DNA of 64,000 nucleotides from Bacteroides sp. 51 (lineage in GTDB: Bacteria > Bacteroidota > Bacteroidia > Bacteroidales > Bacteroidaceae), in contig NZ_QVMI01000013.1 in the NCBI RefSeq assembly GCF_010500965.1, positions 1 through 64,000 on the forward strand. The letters run 5' to 3'. The notes under the pieces were generated by a model that worked only from the letters and a program-made list of their open reading frames with translations, had not been told where the DNA came from and ran no database searches. A program made the translations under genes and the position numbers. How positions within the stretch are numbered: the stretch's first letter is position 1; each line of letters starts with the position of its first letter. Of this stretch, positions 9,487 through 20,519 are shown one piece after another.

Positions 9487-11793
9487 ATGAAAAGGATCTT
9501 TTATCTTGCACTCATTTGCTTATTCATATTCCCTCAGGTTCATTCTCAGAAAGTTGGACTTGTTTTAAGCGGTGGTGGCGCTAAAGGATTAACGCATGTC
9601 GGCATTATTCGGGCACTGGAAGAGAATAACATTCCAATCGACTATATCACAGGTACATCTATGGGAGCTATAGTAGGTTCTTTATATGCTATGGGATATT
9701 CGCCTGATGATATGGAGGAACTTTTCCGATCCGAAGACTTTAAGCTTTGGTACTCGGGTAATGTTGAAGAGAATTATATGTATTATTTCAAGAAAAATAA
9801 AGCTACACCTGAATTTTTCAATATACGTCTTTCTCTGAAAGATTCATTAAGCAATAGTTTCATGCCCCAGTTCCTCCCAACAAGCGTTGTTAATCCAATA
9901 CAGATGAACTTGGTTTTTATCCAGTTATTTGCTTCAGCAACAGCTGCTTGTGAAAGCAATTTTGATAATTTATTTGTTCCATTCCGGTGCGTGGCGGCCG
10001 ATGTATACAACAAAAAGCAATTGATTTTAAAAGATGGAGATCTTGGAGATGCAGTACGTGCATCCATGAGCTTTCCATTTGTATTTAAACCTATAAAAAT
10101 AGATAGCATCCTGGCTTATGATGGAGGAATATACAACAACTTCCCCACAGATGTGATGTGTGAGGACTTTAATCCGGATATTATCATTGGTAGCGTAGTT
10201 GCTAAAAATCCTGGTCGCCCCGAGATACACGATCTAATGAGTCAGATTGACAATATGGTTATGCAAAAGACCGATTATACAATGCCCGATTCGCTTGGTA
10301 TTTTATTAAGGTTCAGATATAATGATGTAACTTTACTCGACTTCCACCGATTGGATGACCTGCAAAAAATCGGCTATGACTATACCATGAGCATGATGGA
10401 TTCTATAAAAAGCAGAATATCCAGAAGAGTAAATGCTGAAAATATTCGCCTCCGGAGAATGGTATATCGCAGCAATTATCCGGAATTACGTTTCAAGAAT
10501 TTATATATCGAGGGAGCTACCCCACAGCAACAAGCATACATACAAAAGGAGTTTCATCAATCTGATGATGAAATCTTTGGTTATGAAGATGTGAAACAAG
10601 CCTATTTTCGTTTACTTTCCGGTAATGTTATTTCCGAAATTATTCCACATGCAGTTTATAGACCTGACGAAGATCTTTTTGATTTGTACCTGAAAGTTAA
10701 AATGGAGGATAAGCTCTCTATCCGTATTGGTGGTAACTTGTCTACAACCAATGCAAATCAGATGTATTTCGGGATTAGTTATCAAGATTTGAATTATTAT
10801 TCTAAAGAGTTTACATTTGATGGACATTTAGGAAAGGTGTACAATAACGCACAATTTATGGCTAAAGTGGACTTTGCAACTTATATTCCAACCTCTTATC
10901 GATTCATAGCATCCATTAGCAGTTTTGACTATTTTAAGAGTGACCGATTGTTCTCTTCAAATAACAAACCGGCTTTTAATAAGAAAGACGAGCGGTTTCT
11001 AAAAATGAAAGTAGCTTTTCCTTTTCTCTTCAGCAAAAGAGCCGAATTTGGTGTAGGTATAGGGCAATTGGATGACCGATATTACCAAAACAGCCTGATA
11101 AACTTTGATAAAGATAAATATGACAAAAGCGAATATAAACTATTCGGAGGCTCAATCAGTATCAATGGAAGCACGTTAAATAGCCGTCAATACCCAACCC
11201 TGGGTTACCGGGAAGATTTAACTGCACAAATCTTCACTGGAAAGGAGAGATTCCGGGCTGGTCAAGCTAGCGAAAAAGGTAAAGATGGATATTTTGAACG
11301 ACAATCATGGCTACAAATCTCATATGTACGGGAAGACTATCATAAAATTAACTCCAAATTTACTTTAGGAAGTTATGGCGAAGCACTCTATGCATCCAGA
11401 AACTTCTCCGAAAATTATACAGCTACCATGCTACAAGCTGGCGAATTTGCTCCTACTGCCCATGGCAAGGTTACGTATAATGAAGCATTCCGTGCCAATC
11501 AGTATTTTGCGGCCGGCGCCATACCTATATATCATATTAATAATCTTTTTCATCTTCGGGGAGAGTTTTATGGATTTCTTCCAATATATCCTATTGAAAG
11601 AAATTCAATCAATAAAGCATATTACGGTAAGGCCTTTTCTAAATTCGAGTATTTAGGCGAAGTTTCTGTTGTTTGCCAATTACCATTCGGCGCGATCTCT
11701 GCATTCGTAAATCATTATAGCTCACCACATAAAGAGTGGAATCTTGGAATATCACTGGGATGGCAACTCTTTAATTACCGTTTCATCGAATAA
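9487..11793 (+). CDS. Patatin-like phospholipase fused to an outer-membrane barrel
   Basis: 768 residues. A signal peptide (about 1-20) precedes a patatin domain with the oxyanion motif GGGAKG at 29-34, nucleophile Ser58 in GTSMG and the catalytic Asp212 in DGG. After about residue 340 comes a POTRA-like segment (ELRFKNLYIEGATPQQQAYI) and then a long C-terminal part with alternating aromatic strands that resembles the BamA/Omp85 surface-antigen barrel. This architecture matches the PlpD-like (type Vd) family, in which a lipase domain is carried by a 16-stranded barrel. It is probably a surface or periplasm-facing lipid hydrolase in the outer membrane; substrate unknown. The catalytic dyad is intact. 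Confidence 0.9.
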   Translation: MKRIFYLALICLFIFPQVHSQKVGLVLSGGGAKGLTHVGIIRALEENNIPIDYITGTSMGAIVGSLYAMGYSPDDMEELFRSEDFKLWYSGNVEENYMYYFKKNKATPEFFNIRLSLKDSLSNSFMPQFLPTSVVNPIQMNLVFIQLFASATAACESNFDNLFVPFRCVAADVYNKKQLILKDGDLGDAVRASMSFPFVFKPIKIDSILAYDGGIYNNFPTDVMCEDFNPDIIIGSVVAKNPGRPEIHDLMSQIDNMVMQKTDYTMPDSLGILLRFRYNDVTLLDFHRLDDLQKIGYDYTMSMMDSIKSRISRRVNAENIRLRRMVYRSNYPELRFKNLYIEGATPQQQAYIQKEFHQSDDEIFGYEDVKQAYFRLLSGNVISEIIPHAVYRPDEDLFDLYLKVKMEDKLSIRIGGNLSTTNANQMYFGISYQDLNYYSKEFTFDGHLGKVYNNAQFMAKVDFATYIPTSYRFIASISSFDYFKSDRLFSSNNKPAFNKKDERFLKMKVAFPFLFSKRAEFGVGIGQLDDRYYQNSLINFDKDKYDKSEYKLFGGSISINGSTLNSRQYPTLGYREDLTAQIFTGKERFRAGQASEKGKDGYFERQSWLQISYVREDYHKINSKFTLGSYGEALYASRNFSENYTATMLQAGEFAPTAHGKVTYNEAFRANQYFAAGAIPIYHINNLFHLRGEFYGFLPIYPIERNSINKAYYGKAFSKFEYLGEVSVVCQLPFGAISAFVNHYSSPHKEWNLGISLGWQLFNYRFIE

Positions 11794-11819
11794 ATATCTT
11801 TAAAAAAGTAAGAGAAAGG

Positions 11820-11851
11820 TTTGCATTTTTACGAAAAGACCTGTATCTTTG
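11820..11851 (+). promoter_or_regulatory. Promoter of the tRNA-Arg pair
   Basis: TTTG at 11820-11823, exactly 20 bases, then TATCTTTG at 11844-11851. This is a full match to the Bacteroides primary sigma factor consensus, with a predicted start about 10 bases before the first tRNA. Confidence 0.85.
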
Positions 11852-11867
11852 CACCCGTTAAAACAAT

Positions 11868-11941
11868 GGCCGCGTAGCTCAACTGAATAGAGTAGCTGAC
11901 TACGGATCAGCCGGTTACAGGTTTGAATCCTGTCGCGGTCA
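11868..11941 (+). tRNA. tRNA-Arg (anticodon ACG), copy 1
   Basis: 74 bases. The acceptor stem GGCCGCG pairs with CGCGGTC (one G-T), the discriminator is A, and no CCA is encoded. The anticodon stem CTGA/TCAG encloses loop CTACGGA with anticodon ACG. The T arm is CAGGTTTGAATCCTG. It reads CGU and, after deamination of A34, other CGN codons. It differs from copy 2 only at acceptor positions 3 and 70. Confidence 0.96.
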
Positions 11942-11952
11942 CATTATTTAAC

Positions 11953-12026
11953 GGTCGCGTAGCTCAACTGAATAGAGTAGCTGACTACGGATCAGCCGGT
12001 TACAGGTTTGAATCCTGTCGCGATCA
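11953..12026 (+). tRNA. tRNA-Arg (anticodon ACG), copy 2
   Basis: 74 bases, 11 bases after copy 1 and in the same transcript. The acceptor stem GGTCGCG pairs with CGCGATC. Relative to copy 1 the third pair is U-A instead of C-G, a compensatory change; all other bases are identical. The anticodon loop CTACGGA gives ACG. Confidence 0.96.
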
Positions 12027-12028
12027 CA

Positions 12029-12063
12029 AAGCGGTAATTGATTTTCAATTACCGCTTTTTTTT
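12029..12063 (+). terminator. Terminator of the tRNA operon
   Basis: AAGCGGTAATTGA, short T loop, TCAATTACCGCTT followed by eight or more T residues. Confidence 0.93.
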
Positions 12064-12169
12064 AGGTATGACGGGCATGTCATACATCTGTGGTGAGATT
12101 CTTCTTAGGTGGACTAGTAAATTATCTCTTTATTTTATTTCTAAAAAAGGTCGGTGCCATCCTAGTGAG

Positions 12170-12235
12170 ATACCCTAGGCAAACCATTGGAATGCCTAGG
12201 GCATGACAGTGTTATGCCTTAGGCATGATAACATG
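12170..12235. repeat. Three 22-base repeat units with CCTAGG-type palindromes
   Basis: Units start at 12170, 12192 and 12214, exactly 22 bases apart. Each opens with a palindromic core (CCCTAGGCA, TGCCTAGGG, ATGCCTTAGGCAT) followed by a CA(G/T)TG-like half. The flanking units are more degenerate. The middle unit closely resembles the first unit of the array at 57255, so these two sites belong to one sequence family. The rest of 12064-12332 has no gene. Confidence 0.7.
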
Positions 12236-12332
12236 ATCTTGCAAAGTCATGTAATCCCAGTATTAATCTTTCTCAGATTGATTACTGATTTATGGCACAG
12301 AAAAAGAATAAGAAGAAGAATGAAATGACTAT

Positions 12333-13097
12333 TTATTTATTTTTGTGTTGAATACCAAATATTTTCTTGAAGACAGTCTTCATTTTATCACGACGACGGC
12401 GATTTCTACGATTCTCAAATAAAACGATCAAACACTTTATAACATCCAGGTTACGTATTTCTGCATATTTCTGCACAAACTCTACAGCAGAACCAATTTC
12501 GTTACTTTCAGTACATAACTGATTGACAGCCTGCATCCACAACATTAGATTATCCTTACCAAAATCCATCCTGTTGATATCAACAAGCGCAAAATGATAT
12601 ACTTCACCTACCTTGTGATAAAAGATATTATTGGGGTTATAATCTTTATGAATAATTTTTTTCTCGTGTAAACGGGCCGTAAACTCAACAAATTGCCTAT
12701 CAAGTAACTCTCTTTCTTCTTTTTCCAATTCTTTTGATTGAGGTAAAACCGGATATGGCAGATATTCGGATACAAAATATCCGATATTAAAGAAAAGTCC
12801 TTTTTTCTCTTCAATATATGCTACAGGAGGTGCGGTTTCTATACCATAGGTCAACAACCTATCGGCATACTCGAAAGATCTTCTGGCTTTGCTTTTACGA
12901 ATCCATGTATATACAATGCGATTCAAAAAAGTAGGCACCTTATACTTCTTTATTACAAACATCCGTCCGTCTACCTCTACCTTTGTAACCGTATTTCTCT
13001 TGTTACAATATATTTCCTTAACAGTATACTTTTCTTCGGGTATACTCTTAATAAACTGTTCGTAGCCAATAAATTCAGGATGAATACGTATTTTCAT
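12333..13097 (-). CDS. Lipopolysaccharide-kinase (InaA/Kdo kinase) family protein
   Basis: 254 residues. A small protein-kinase-like fold is indicated by a VIKKYK lysine near residue 50, the catalytic loop HKDYNPNNIFY near residue 150 (H-x-D with Asn six residues on) and a following VDINRMDF that would supply the metal-binding Asp. This fits the family that phosphorylates Kdo or heptose in LPS, probably at the inner face of the inner membrane; the exact acceptor is not known. The C-terminus is strongly basic (RRNRRRRDK), which could contact membrane phosphates. It starts 4 bases after dapA ends, so it is co-transcribed with dapA. Confidence 0.78.
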   Translation of the reverse strand: MKIRIHPEFIGYEQFIKSIPEEKYTVKEIYCNKRNTVTKVEVDGRMFVIKKYKVPTFLNRIVYTWIRKSKARRSFEYADRLLTYGIETAPPVAYIEEKKGLFFNIGYFVSEYLPYPVLPQSKELEKEERELLDRQFVEFTARLHEKKIIHKDYNPNNIFYHKVGEVYHFALVDINRMDFGKDNLMLWMQAVNQLCTESNEIGSAVEFVQKYAEIRNLDVIKCLIVLFENRRNRRRRDKMKTVFKKIFGIQHKNK

Positions 13098-13101
13098 CTC
13101 T

Positions 13102-13998
13102 TTAGCACTTAATATTCAATCCGTTTAATACTCTTCGAATGGCTTCAAAAGTTGTAATCCGGGTTGGAACAAGAGGCAACCTAAGTTTATTCTCAATCAT
13201 TCCCATTACACTTAATATCGATTTTACGCCAGCAGGATTACCATCAACAAAGAGTAGATCAAATAATTCCGTAAATTTATGATGAATAGTTAATGCGTTT
13301 GTAAAATCCCCTTTGAGAGCAAGCCTTGTCATACGACTAAATTCTTTGGGAAACGCATTACCGATAACAGAGATTACACCGATAGCTCCTAAGGTTATCA
13401 ATGGAAATGTTATACCATCATCTCCGGATATAACGTCAAAGTTATCCGGTTTATTTTTGATGATATCATCCATTTGGGTAATATTGCCCGATGCTTCTTT
13501 AATTGCAATCACATTCTTGAAATCCCGTGCAATTCTTAATGTTGTTTCAGCAGTCATATTAACTCCTGTACGTCCGGGAACATTATATAGTACAATAGGA
13601 AGTTCTGTAGCTTCGGATATGGCTTTATAGTGTTGGTATATTCCTTCCTGAGACGGCTTATTGTAATAAGGAACTACAGAAAGAATAGCATCTACACCGG
13701 TATAATCATCATTTTTCAGTGAATCAACGATAGCTCGTGTATTATTTCCTCCTACTCCTAACAGAATAGGAACTCTGCCGTTAACACGTTCAATTACAAC
13801 CTCCTTTATTTTCTTCTTCTCATCTTCACTCAATGTAGGGGTTTCGGCAGTAGTGCCTAACACGCAAAGATAATCCGCATTATTTTGAATCAGATAGTCG
13901 ACCATACGCATCAGCGCATCAAAATCTATACTTTCATCTTCTTTAAAAGGGGTAATTAACGCCACCCCCATTCCTTTTAATCTAGTTGATTGTATCAT
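13102..13998 (-). CDS. dapA: 4-hydroxy-tetrahydrodipicolinate synthase
   Basis: 298 residues, standard length. It condenses pyruvate with aspartate semialdehyde, the first committed step to diaminopimelate and lysine. The Schiff-base lysine is Lys167 in AIKEASGN. Tyr138 in YNVPGRTG and Thr49/Thr50 in GTTAETPT form the usual catalytic triad region. The TIM-barrel family pattern is intact throughout. It follows ligA by 68 bases and leads directly into the LPS-kinase-like gene, a cell-envelope theme (peptidoglycan precursor and LPS). Confidence 0.95.
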   Translation of the reverse strand: MIQSTRLKGMGVALITPFKEDESIDFDALMRMVDYLIQNNADYLCVLGTTAETPTLSEDEKKKIKEVVIERVNGRVPILLGVGGNNTRAIVDSLKNDDYTGVDAILSVVPYYNKPSQEGIYQHYKAISEATELPIVLYNVPGRTGVNMTAETTLRIARDFKNVIAIKEASGNITQMDDIIKNKPDNFDVISGDDGITFPLITLGAIGVISVIGNAFPKEFSRMTRLALKGDFTNALTIHHKFTELFDLLFVDGNPAGVKSILSVMGMIENKLRLPLVPTRITTFEAIRRVLNGLNIKC

Positions 13999-14066
13999 GA
14001 GTATTTTGTAATCTCTATGTGGACCAAATTCAATAGCCGCAAAAGTACGAATATTTTTCTTTAAAG

Positions 14067-16082
<2,016 letters not shown>

Positions 16083-16087
16083 TCAGG

Positions 16088-16095
16088 CAAAAATA
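16088..16095 (-). promoter_or_regulatory. Possible ligA promoter -7 box
   Basis: CAAAAATA on the plus strand reads TATTTTTG on the minus strand, matching TAnnTTTG. It is 21 bases ahead of the ligA start. No convincing -33 element is seen. Confidence 0.4.
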
Positions 16096-16117
16096 CATGT
16101 TTATCTTCGAATATTTG

Positions 16118-16125
16118 TACTTTTG
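16118..16125 (+). promoter_or_regulatory. Possible trmD promoter -7 box
   Basis: TACTTTTG matches TAnnTTTG and lies 18 bases before the trmD ATG. The -33 element is not clear. Confidence 0.45.
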
Positions 16126-16142
16126 CCGAAAATTAAAAACTT

Positions 16143-16820
16143 ATGCGTATTGACATTATCACTGTATTACCAGAGATGATTGAAGGCTTTTTCAATTGCT
16201 CTATTATGAAACGTGCTCAAACCAAAGGACTTGCCGAAATTCACATTCACAATCTCCGTGATTATACAACAGATAAATACCGGAGAGTGGACGATTATCC
16301 TTTCGGAGGATTTGCCGGCATGGTGATGAAGATAGAACCTATTGAAAAGTGCATTAATGCGCTAAAAGCAGAAAGAACATACGATGAAGTCATATTTACC
16401 ACCCCTGATGGAGAGCAATTTGATCAGAAAATGGCCAATACATTGTCTTTATCTGGCAATCTGATCATTTTATGCGGCCATTTTAAAGGTATTGACTACC
16501 GAATCCGGGAACATTTGATCACAAAAGAAATTAGCATCGGCGATTATGTATTAACAGGCGGGGAGCTCGCCGCCGCAGTCATCGCTGATGCTATTGTGCG
16601 AATTATACCTGGAGTCATTTCCGATGAACAATCGGCATTATCCGACTCTTTTCAGGATAATCTATTAGCTGCTCCTGTATATACACGCCCAGCCGATTAC
16701 AATGGGTGGAAGGTACCTGATATACTTTTATCCGGGCATGAAGCTAAAATTAAAGAATGGGAGTTGCAACAGTCCATAGAACGTACAAAACAATTACGCC
16801 CCGACTTACTTGAAGAATAA
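16143..16820 (+). CDS. trmD: tRNA (guanine-N1)-methyltransferase
   Basis: 225 residues. TrmD transfers methyl from SAM to G37 next to the anticodon in several tRNAs, preventing frameshifts. The knotted SPOUT fold is shown by [16 protein letters not shown] near residue 50 and the SAM-binding knot [13 protein letters not shown] near residue 130. The substrate loop and the C-terminal helical domain (from about 165) are complete. In many bacteria trmD sits in an rpsP-rimM-trmD-rplS cluster; here it is alone, followed by a bidirectional terminator. Confidence 0.95.
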   Translation: MRIDIITVLPEMIEGFFNCSIMKRAQTKGLAEIHIHNLRDYTTDKYRRVDDYPFGGFAGMVMKIEPIEKCINALKAERTYDEVIFTTPDGEQFDQKMANTLSLSGNLIILCGHFKGIDYRIREHLITKEISIGDYVLTGGELAAAVIADAIVRIIPGVISDEQSALSDSFQDNLLAAPVYTRPADYNGWKVPDILLSGHEAKIKEWELQQSIERTKQLRPDLLEE

Positions 16821-16917
16821 GATGTAAATATTCATAAATACATTAATTTCAAATATCTCTCTAAAAACAACAAAAAACAAATATTAATCTACTCAAATAT
16901 TCAAATACTGATTTGTA

Positions 16918-16956
16918 AAAAAGAAAGCATCCTTAAAATAAGGATGCTTTCTTTTT
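16918..16956. terminator. Bidirectional terminator between trmD and pyrD
   Basis: An 18-base perfect stem (AAAAAGAAAGCATCCTTA) with a 3-base loop, with T-runs on both strands. It serves the convergent trmD and pyrD genes. Confidence 0.93.
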
Positions 16957-17041
16957 ATATTAAATACGCTGAAACAAGATGAGTCATTAATTTATCAGTT
17001 TACCATTCAATATCGCGCGAATGGCATACATTCGTCAGCCG

Positions 17042-17953
17042 TCACACCTCAAGCGCACCAATTAATTCTGAAATTGAATTAATTTTATACTTTTCAAGGT
17101 AATCGTTTATACCATCTGCAACTTTAACAGTAACAGTAGGATCAATGAAATTTGCAGTACCAATTTGGATAGCCGAAGCGCCTGCAAGGATAAACTCAAC
17201 AGCATCTCTCCAGTTCATTATCCCCCCCAATCCAATGACCGGTATTTTTATCGAATTATAAACCTGCCATACCATACGTAAAGCAACAGGTTTCACCGCA
17301 GGACCAGATAAACCACCCGTCACAGTCGAGAGTATAGGACGTCTGGTATCTGCATTTATAGCCATTCCTAGCATTGTATTGATTAATGACACGCTATCAG
17401 CACCACTTTCCTCTACCGCGCGGGCTATTTCTGTCACATCCGTTACATTAGGAGAGAGTTTTACGATAAGTGTCTTTTTGTAAGCAGAACGCACAGCTTT
17501 AACAACTTCTGCTGCTCCCTTAGCTGTCACTCCAAATGCCATTCCGCCTTGCTTAACATTAGGGCAAGAGATATTCAGTTCTATAGCAGGAATCTTGTCA
17601 AGTTCATTAATGACCTCTGCCGTTTTTACGTAATCCTCAATCGCAGATCCAGACACATTCACAATCATATTAGTATTTATGTCCTTAATACGTGGATATA
17701 TCGTATTTGCAAAGTATTCTACACCTTTATTTTGCAGCCCAACCGCGTTCAGCATACCTGAAGGGGTCTCTGCCATTCGTGGATACAAATTCCCTTCACG
17801 CTTGTGAAGGGTAGTGCCTTTCACAATAATACCACCTATTCGCGCAATATCAATAAAATCAGAGAACTCCTCTCCGTATCCAAAAGTCCCGGAAGCTGTC
17901 ATTACCGGGTTCTTCATTTTTAATTCGCCAATATTTACACTTAAATCTGCCAT
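17042..17953 (-). CDS. pyrD: Dihydroorotate dehydrogenase B, catalytic subunit
   Basis: 303 residues. It oxidises dihydroorotate to orotate in pyrimidine synthesis using FMN. The class 1 pattern is clear: TASGTFGYG at the N-terminus, [13 protein letters not shown] with the catalytic-base cysteine of class 1 enzymes, and IPVIGLGGI for phosphate binding. Class 1B enzymes work as a heterotetramer with PyrK, which is encoded immediately upstream; the two reading frames overlap by 13 bases, so translation is coupled. The ends are consistent with normal family length. Confidence 0.95.
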   Translation of the reverse strand: MADLSVNIGELKMKNPVMTASGTFGYGEEFSDFIDIARIGGIIVKGTTLHKREGNLYPRMAETPSGMLNAVGLQNKGVEYFANTIYPRIKDINTNMIVNVSGSAIEDYVKTAEVINELDKIPAIELNISCPNVKQGGMAFGVTAKGAAEVVKAVRSAYKKTLIVKLSPNVTDVTEIARAVEESGADSVSLINTMLGMAINADTRRPILSTVTGGLSGPAVKPVALRMVWQVYNSIKIPVIGLGGIMNWRDAVEFILAGASAIQIGTANFIDPTVTVKVADGINDYLEKYKINSISELIGALEV

Positions 17954-18717
17954 AGTAGTTTATTCATATTAAAAACAGGACCTTCTGTACATACACAAAT
18001 GTGACCTTCTGTAGTATTTTCAACACAACAAAGACATGCCCCAATACCGCAAGCCATTGTATTCTCCAAAGATACTTCACACCAAATATCATTCGATTTT
18101 GCATATTTGGCCACTGCCACCATCATAGGTTTGGGTCCACAAGTGTAAATCCGATCAAAATGAATCTTATTTAATATGGAATGCTGAGTTACATATCCTT
18201 TTTCACCATAAGAACCATCTTCAGTGGTTGTATATACTTCACCATAAGCCGCAAATACATCCAATTGCAATAAATCCTTTTGGCTTCTTGCACCCAATAA
18301 AAAAGTAGGTTTAAAACCCTTCTTTGCTAATTGTTCACCCCAAAATAACATTGGAGCTGTACCCACACCTCCACCAATAAGAAGAGGTTTTTCCGAAGTA
18401 AATTCAGGGAAAGTAAAGCTATTACCCAAAGGCATCATAACATTTATTATATCGCCTGTATTAGCATTAGCCAGCTGCCTTGTACCATCACCAACAGTCT
18501 GTACCAGAAACCAAACTTCATTCAGTTCCTTATCTACATAATTAATAGAAATAGGGCGGCGTAAGAAAGTAGTAGGAGAACCATCTATTCTAATCTCAGC
18601 AAATTGTCCAGGAAGCATATCCGGAAGCGCATTTTGAGAAGTCAACTTGAGTAATACATTGGTATCGTTCAATTTGATATTCTCTTTGACCGTTAGGTCC
18701 AAAATAAATTTTTTCAT
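17941..18717 (-). CDS. pyrK: Dihydroorotate dehydrogenase B, electron-transfer subunit
   Basis: 258 residues. An FAD domain (RRPISINY) and an NAD domain ([12 protein letters not shown]) precede a C-terminal [2Fe-2S] motif, CGIGACLCC and then CVC about ten residues on (Cys223 to Cys243). The subunit passes electrons from PyrD-bound FMN to NAD+. A -7 box lies at 18753-18760. It is the first gene of the pyrK-pyrD pair. Confidence 0.94.
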   Translation of the reverse strand: MKKFILDLTVKENIKLNDTNVLLKLTSQNALPDMLPGQFAEIRIDGSPTTFLRRPISINYVDKELNEVWFLVQTVGDGTRQLANANTGDIINVMMPLGNSFTFPEFTSEKPLLIGGGVGTAPMLFWGEQLAKKGFKPTFLLGARSQKDLLQLDVFAAYGEVYTTTEDGSYGEKGYVTQHSILNKIHFDRIYTCGPKPMMVAVAKYAKSNDIWCEVSLENTMACGIGACLCCVENTTEGHICVCTEGPVFNMNKLLWQI

Positions 18718-18752
18718 GAATAGAGAAATGAGTGTGATTTGTATTCAGTCTG

Positions 18753-18760
18753 CAAAGATA
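18753..18760 (-). promoter_or_regulatory. Probable pyrK-pyrD promoter -7 box
   Basis: The minus strand reads TATCTTTG, 36 bases before the pyrK start. No good -33 element is seen. Confidence 0.5.
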
Positions 18761-18791
18761 CAGGATTTTATCTACATAATGGTGTGCCACC

Positions 18792-19289
18792 TTATTTTTC
18801 ACCTCTAAAGGTTTCATAAGTATTATCATCAAAGAAAATTCTTATTTCAGTGATTTTTCTGTGAGGTCTTTCTATGTACTTAATTTCCTGTATTACAGCA
18901 GGTTTAGTATCTAAAACTGGTGTTTCTAATGCAATTTCCTTGCGATTTTTAGAATTTTCCGGCTCTACGCCCGCATTTTCCGGATTCTGATCAAATAAAG
19001 ATGGGAAACTATGATCAGAATATGACGGATTTATCGAAGCAGAAGGAGATAGTACTTCAGAAGCGGAAGAATTCTCATTTATCATATCTCCAATTCCATA
19101 TAAAAGCCATTCAAGCTTGATATAGTTATAGCGTTGATGAATTTTCATAACTACATCTAAACTGGGGCGATTCCTACCATTTATAACATGGGATAGAGTT
19201 GATTGTTGCACTCCTATACTATCTGCAAAAGTACCAGCAATCATATTCTCTTTTTCCATTATTAACCTAATTCTATCCTTTATATCCAT
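18792..19289 (-). CDS. Xre-family helix-turn-helix regulator
   Basis: 165 residues. The N-terminal 65 residues form a helix-turn-helix domain (GTFADSIGVQQSTLSHVINGRNRPS, recognition helix in the second half). A proline/serine-rich linker (about 70-130) leads to a short C-terminal segment RKITEIRIFFDDNTYETF that looks conserved but has no function I recognise. It is likely a repressor or a housekeeping DNA-binding protein rather than a phage relic, as no phage gene is nearby. Upstream DNA holds repeated CACAATT motifs (19389-19424) that could be its own operators. It is 74 bases before pyrK on the same strand. Confidence 0.8.
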   Translation of the reverse strand: MDIKDRIRLIMEKENMIAGTFADSIGVQQSTLSHVINGRNRPSLDVVMKIHQRYNYIKLEWLLYGIGDMINENSSASEVLSPSASINPSYSDHSFPSLFDQNPENAGVEPENSKNRKEIALETPVLDTKPAVIQEIKYIERPHRKITEIRIFFDDNTYETFRGEK

Positions 19290-19302
19290 AATATCTATTT
19301 TA

Positions 19303-19310
19303 CAAATGTA
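19303..19310 (-). promoter_or_regulatory. Probable promoter -7 box of the Xre regulator
   Basis: The minus strand reads TACATTTG, 13 bases before the start codon, giving a very short leader. Confidence 0.45.
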
Positions 19311-20470
19311 TTAAAGCATAATAATTCACAAGAGTAACGCTTATCATTCTAGGGTTTACAAAAGTATAAAAAAGTTTTCACTTTTGCAAATTCACAATTA
19401 CATAATTAAATTCCACAATTGTGGTTTAGTTTTAAGATTGGCAAAATAGCAATGTTGTACAATGAAATAGTTCATAAAAAACGATTAATGGATAAGATTA
19501 ACAACTTAAGATAAATCCACTGATATATAGCGCTTTAATAAAATATAAATAAGTATTTAATGGGATTATCACAAATATACTTTAACTGTGAGAGCTAATC
19601 TAGATGTAACATTTAAAATATAGGCGCAAAAAGCTGAAATATAACAAATTAATAATAGATAAGAGTATAGTTAATTACATTTATATCGAGAAAATAGATT
19701 CTGCTTTTATGTGATATTGCTGGCCGTTACATTTGTACCCCACCCATATAAATAACAAATGTATACTATTTCGTTTTGTGAATTATTTATAAAAAACAAG
19801 CATAATTACAATTGTGAATTCAGCTAGTTGCAAACGCAACAAATTATTTATACTACACAAAAATCAGTCTTCGTTTTCTTGTTGAAACCAAAAGGTAAAT
19901 ATAAAAAAGAATAAAATTATTTAGCACAAAATTAATAATCCTTTCTTATAACCCCATTCTTTTCCAAAAAACATGAGCATCTGGACGAACAATGAGAAAG
20001 AATGAATTCTGAGAGCCTTAAAAACACAACAACTATTTGGTTCACAGTACATTAAGGTACTTTTATTGATTTCTTAAGATGCGTAAAGTAGCGTTTTTAT
20101 ATTGAATTTTTAGACTTAATGGAGAATTTGACATAATGTCAGTTGAAGAGGAAGTATAAGAGCTATTAATTCCTTTCACTTTTTATAAAAAATACTCAAT
20201 TCTCTATTTTGTAGAATCTGAATTCCCTCAATACTATATCCATAATTTTCATATTATCCGAAAAGAAGATTCCCCTCTTTTTCTCTTTAATAATCTAAAT
20301 TAGAAAAAATAAATTCAATGCGATCTCTATAAAATAATATAATGTGTTCAACTAATTATAGCAGTAATTTGCAGTATAAAATATGTAAAAATATTCCAGT
20401 CGGAATCCATCATATTTTATCTTGTAACATCATTATAATATTTGATGTATAAGCTTATAAATATGGCTAT

Positions 20471-20500
20471 AAAAAAAGCCCTTTGAAACCAAAGGACTTT
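20471..20500 (-). terminator. Terminator after holA
   Basis: On the minus strand AAGTCCTTTG, loop GTTT, CAAAGGGCTT and then a T-run at 20471-20477. One G-T pair is present. Confidence 0.88.
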
Positions 20501-20519
20501 AATCATAACAAGAGAATTA

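Larger units (their letters stand above)
19290..20519. other. AT-rich gene-free gap of 1.2 kb
   Basis: No open reading frame of useful length occurs on either strand. The gap holds CACAATT-type operator candidates (19389-19424 and inverted at 19801-19820), a perfect palindrome CCACAATTGTGG at 19413-19424, and an inverted pair TACATTTGT (19728-19736) and ACAAATGTA (19755-19763). The last pair also forms two opposed -7-like boxes. The holA terminator is at its right end. Nothing else is recognisable; it could be decayed sequence or host an unrecognised small RNA. Confidence 0.6.

Noticed and set aside
11868-12026. tRNA-associated integration site
   Set aside because: The second tRNA is followed directly by a terminator and housekeeping genes, with no integrase and no repeated tRNA end downstream in the window.
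18792-19289. Phage or mobile-element repressor
   Set aside because: The Xre-like protein has no integrase, phage or plasmid genes nearby and a conserved-looking C-terminal tail.
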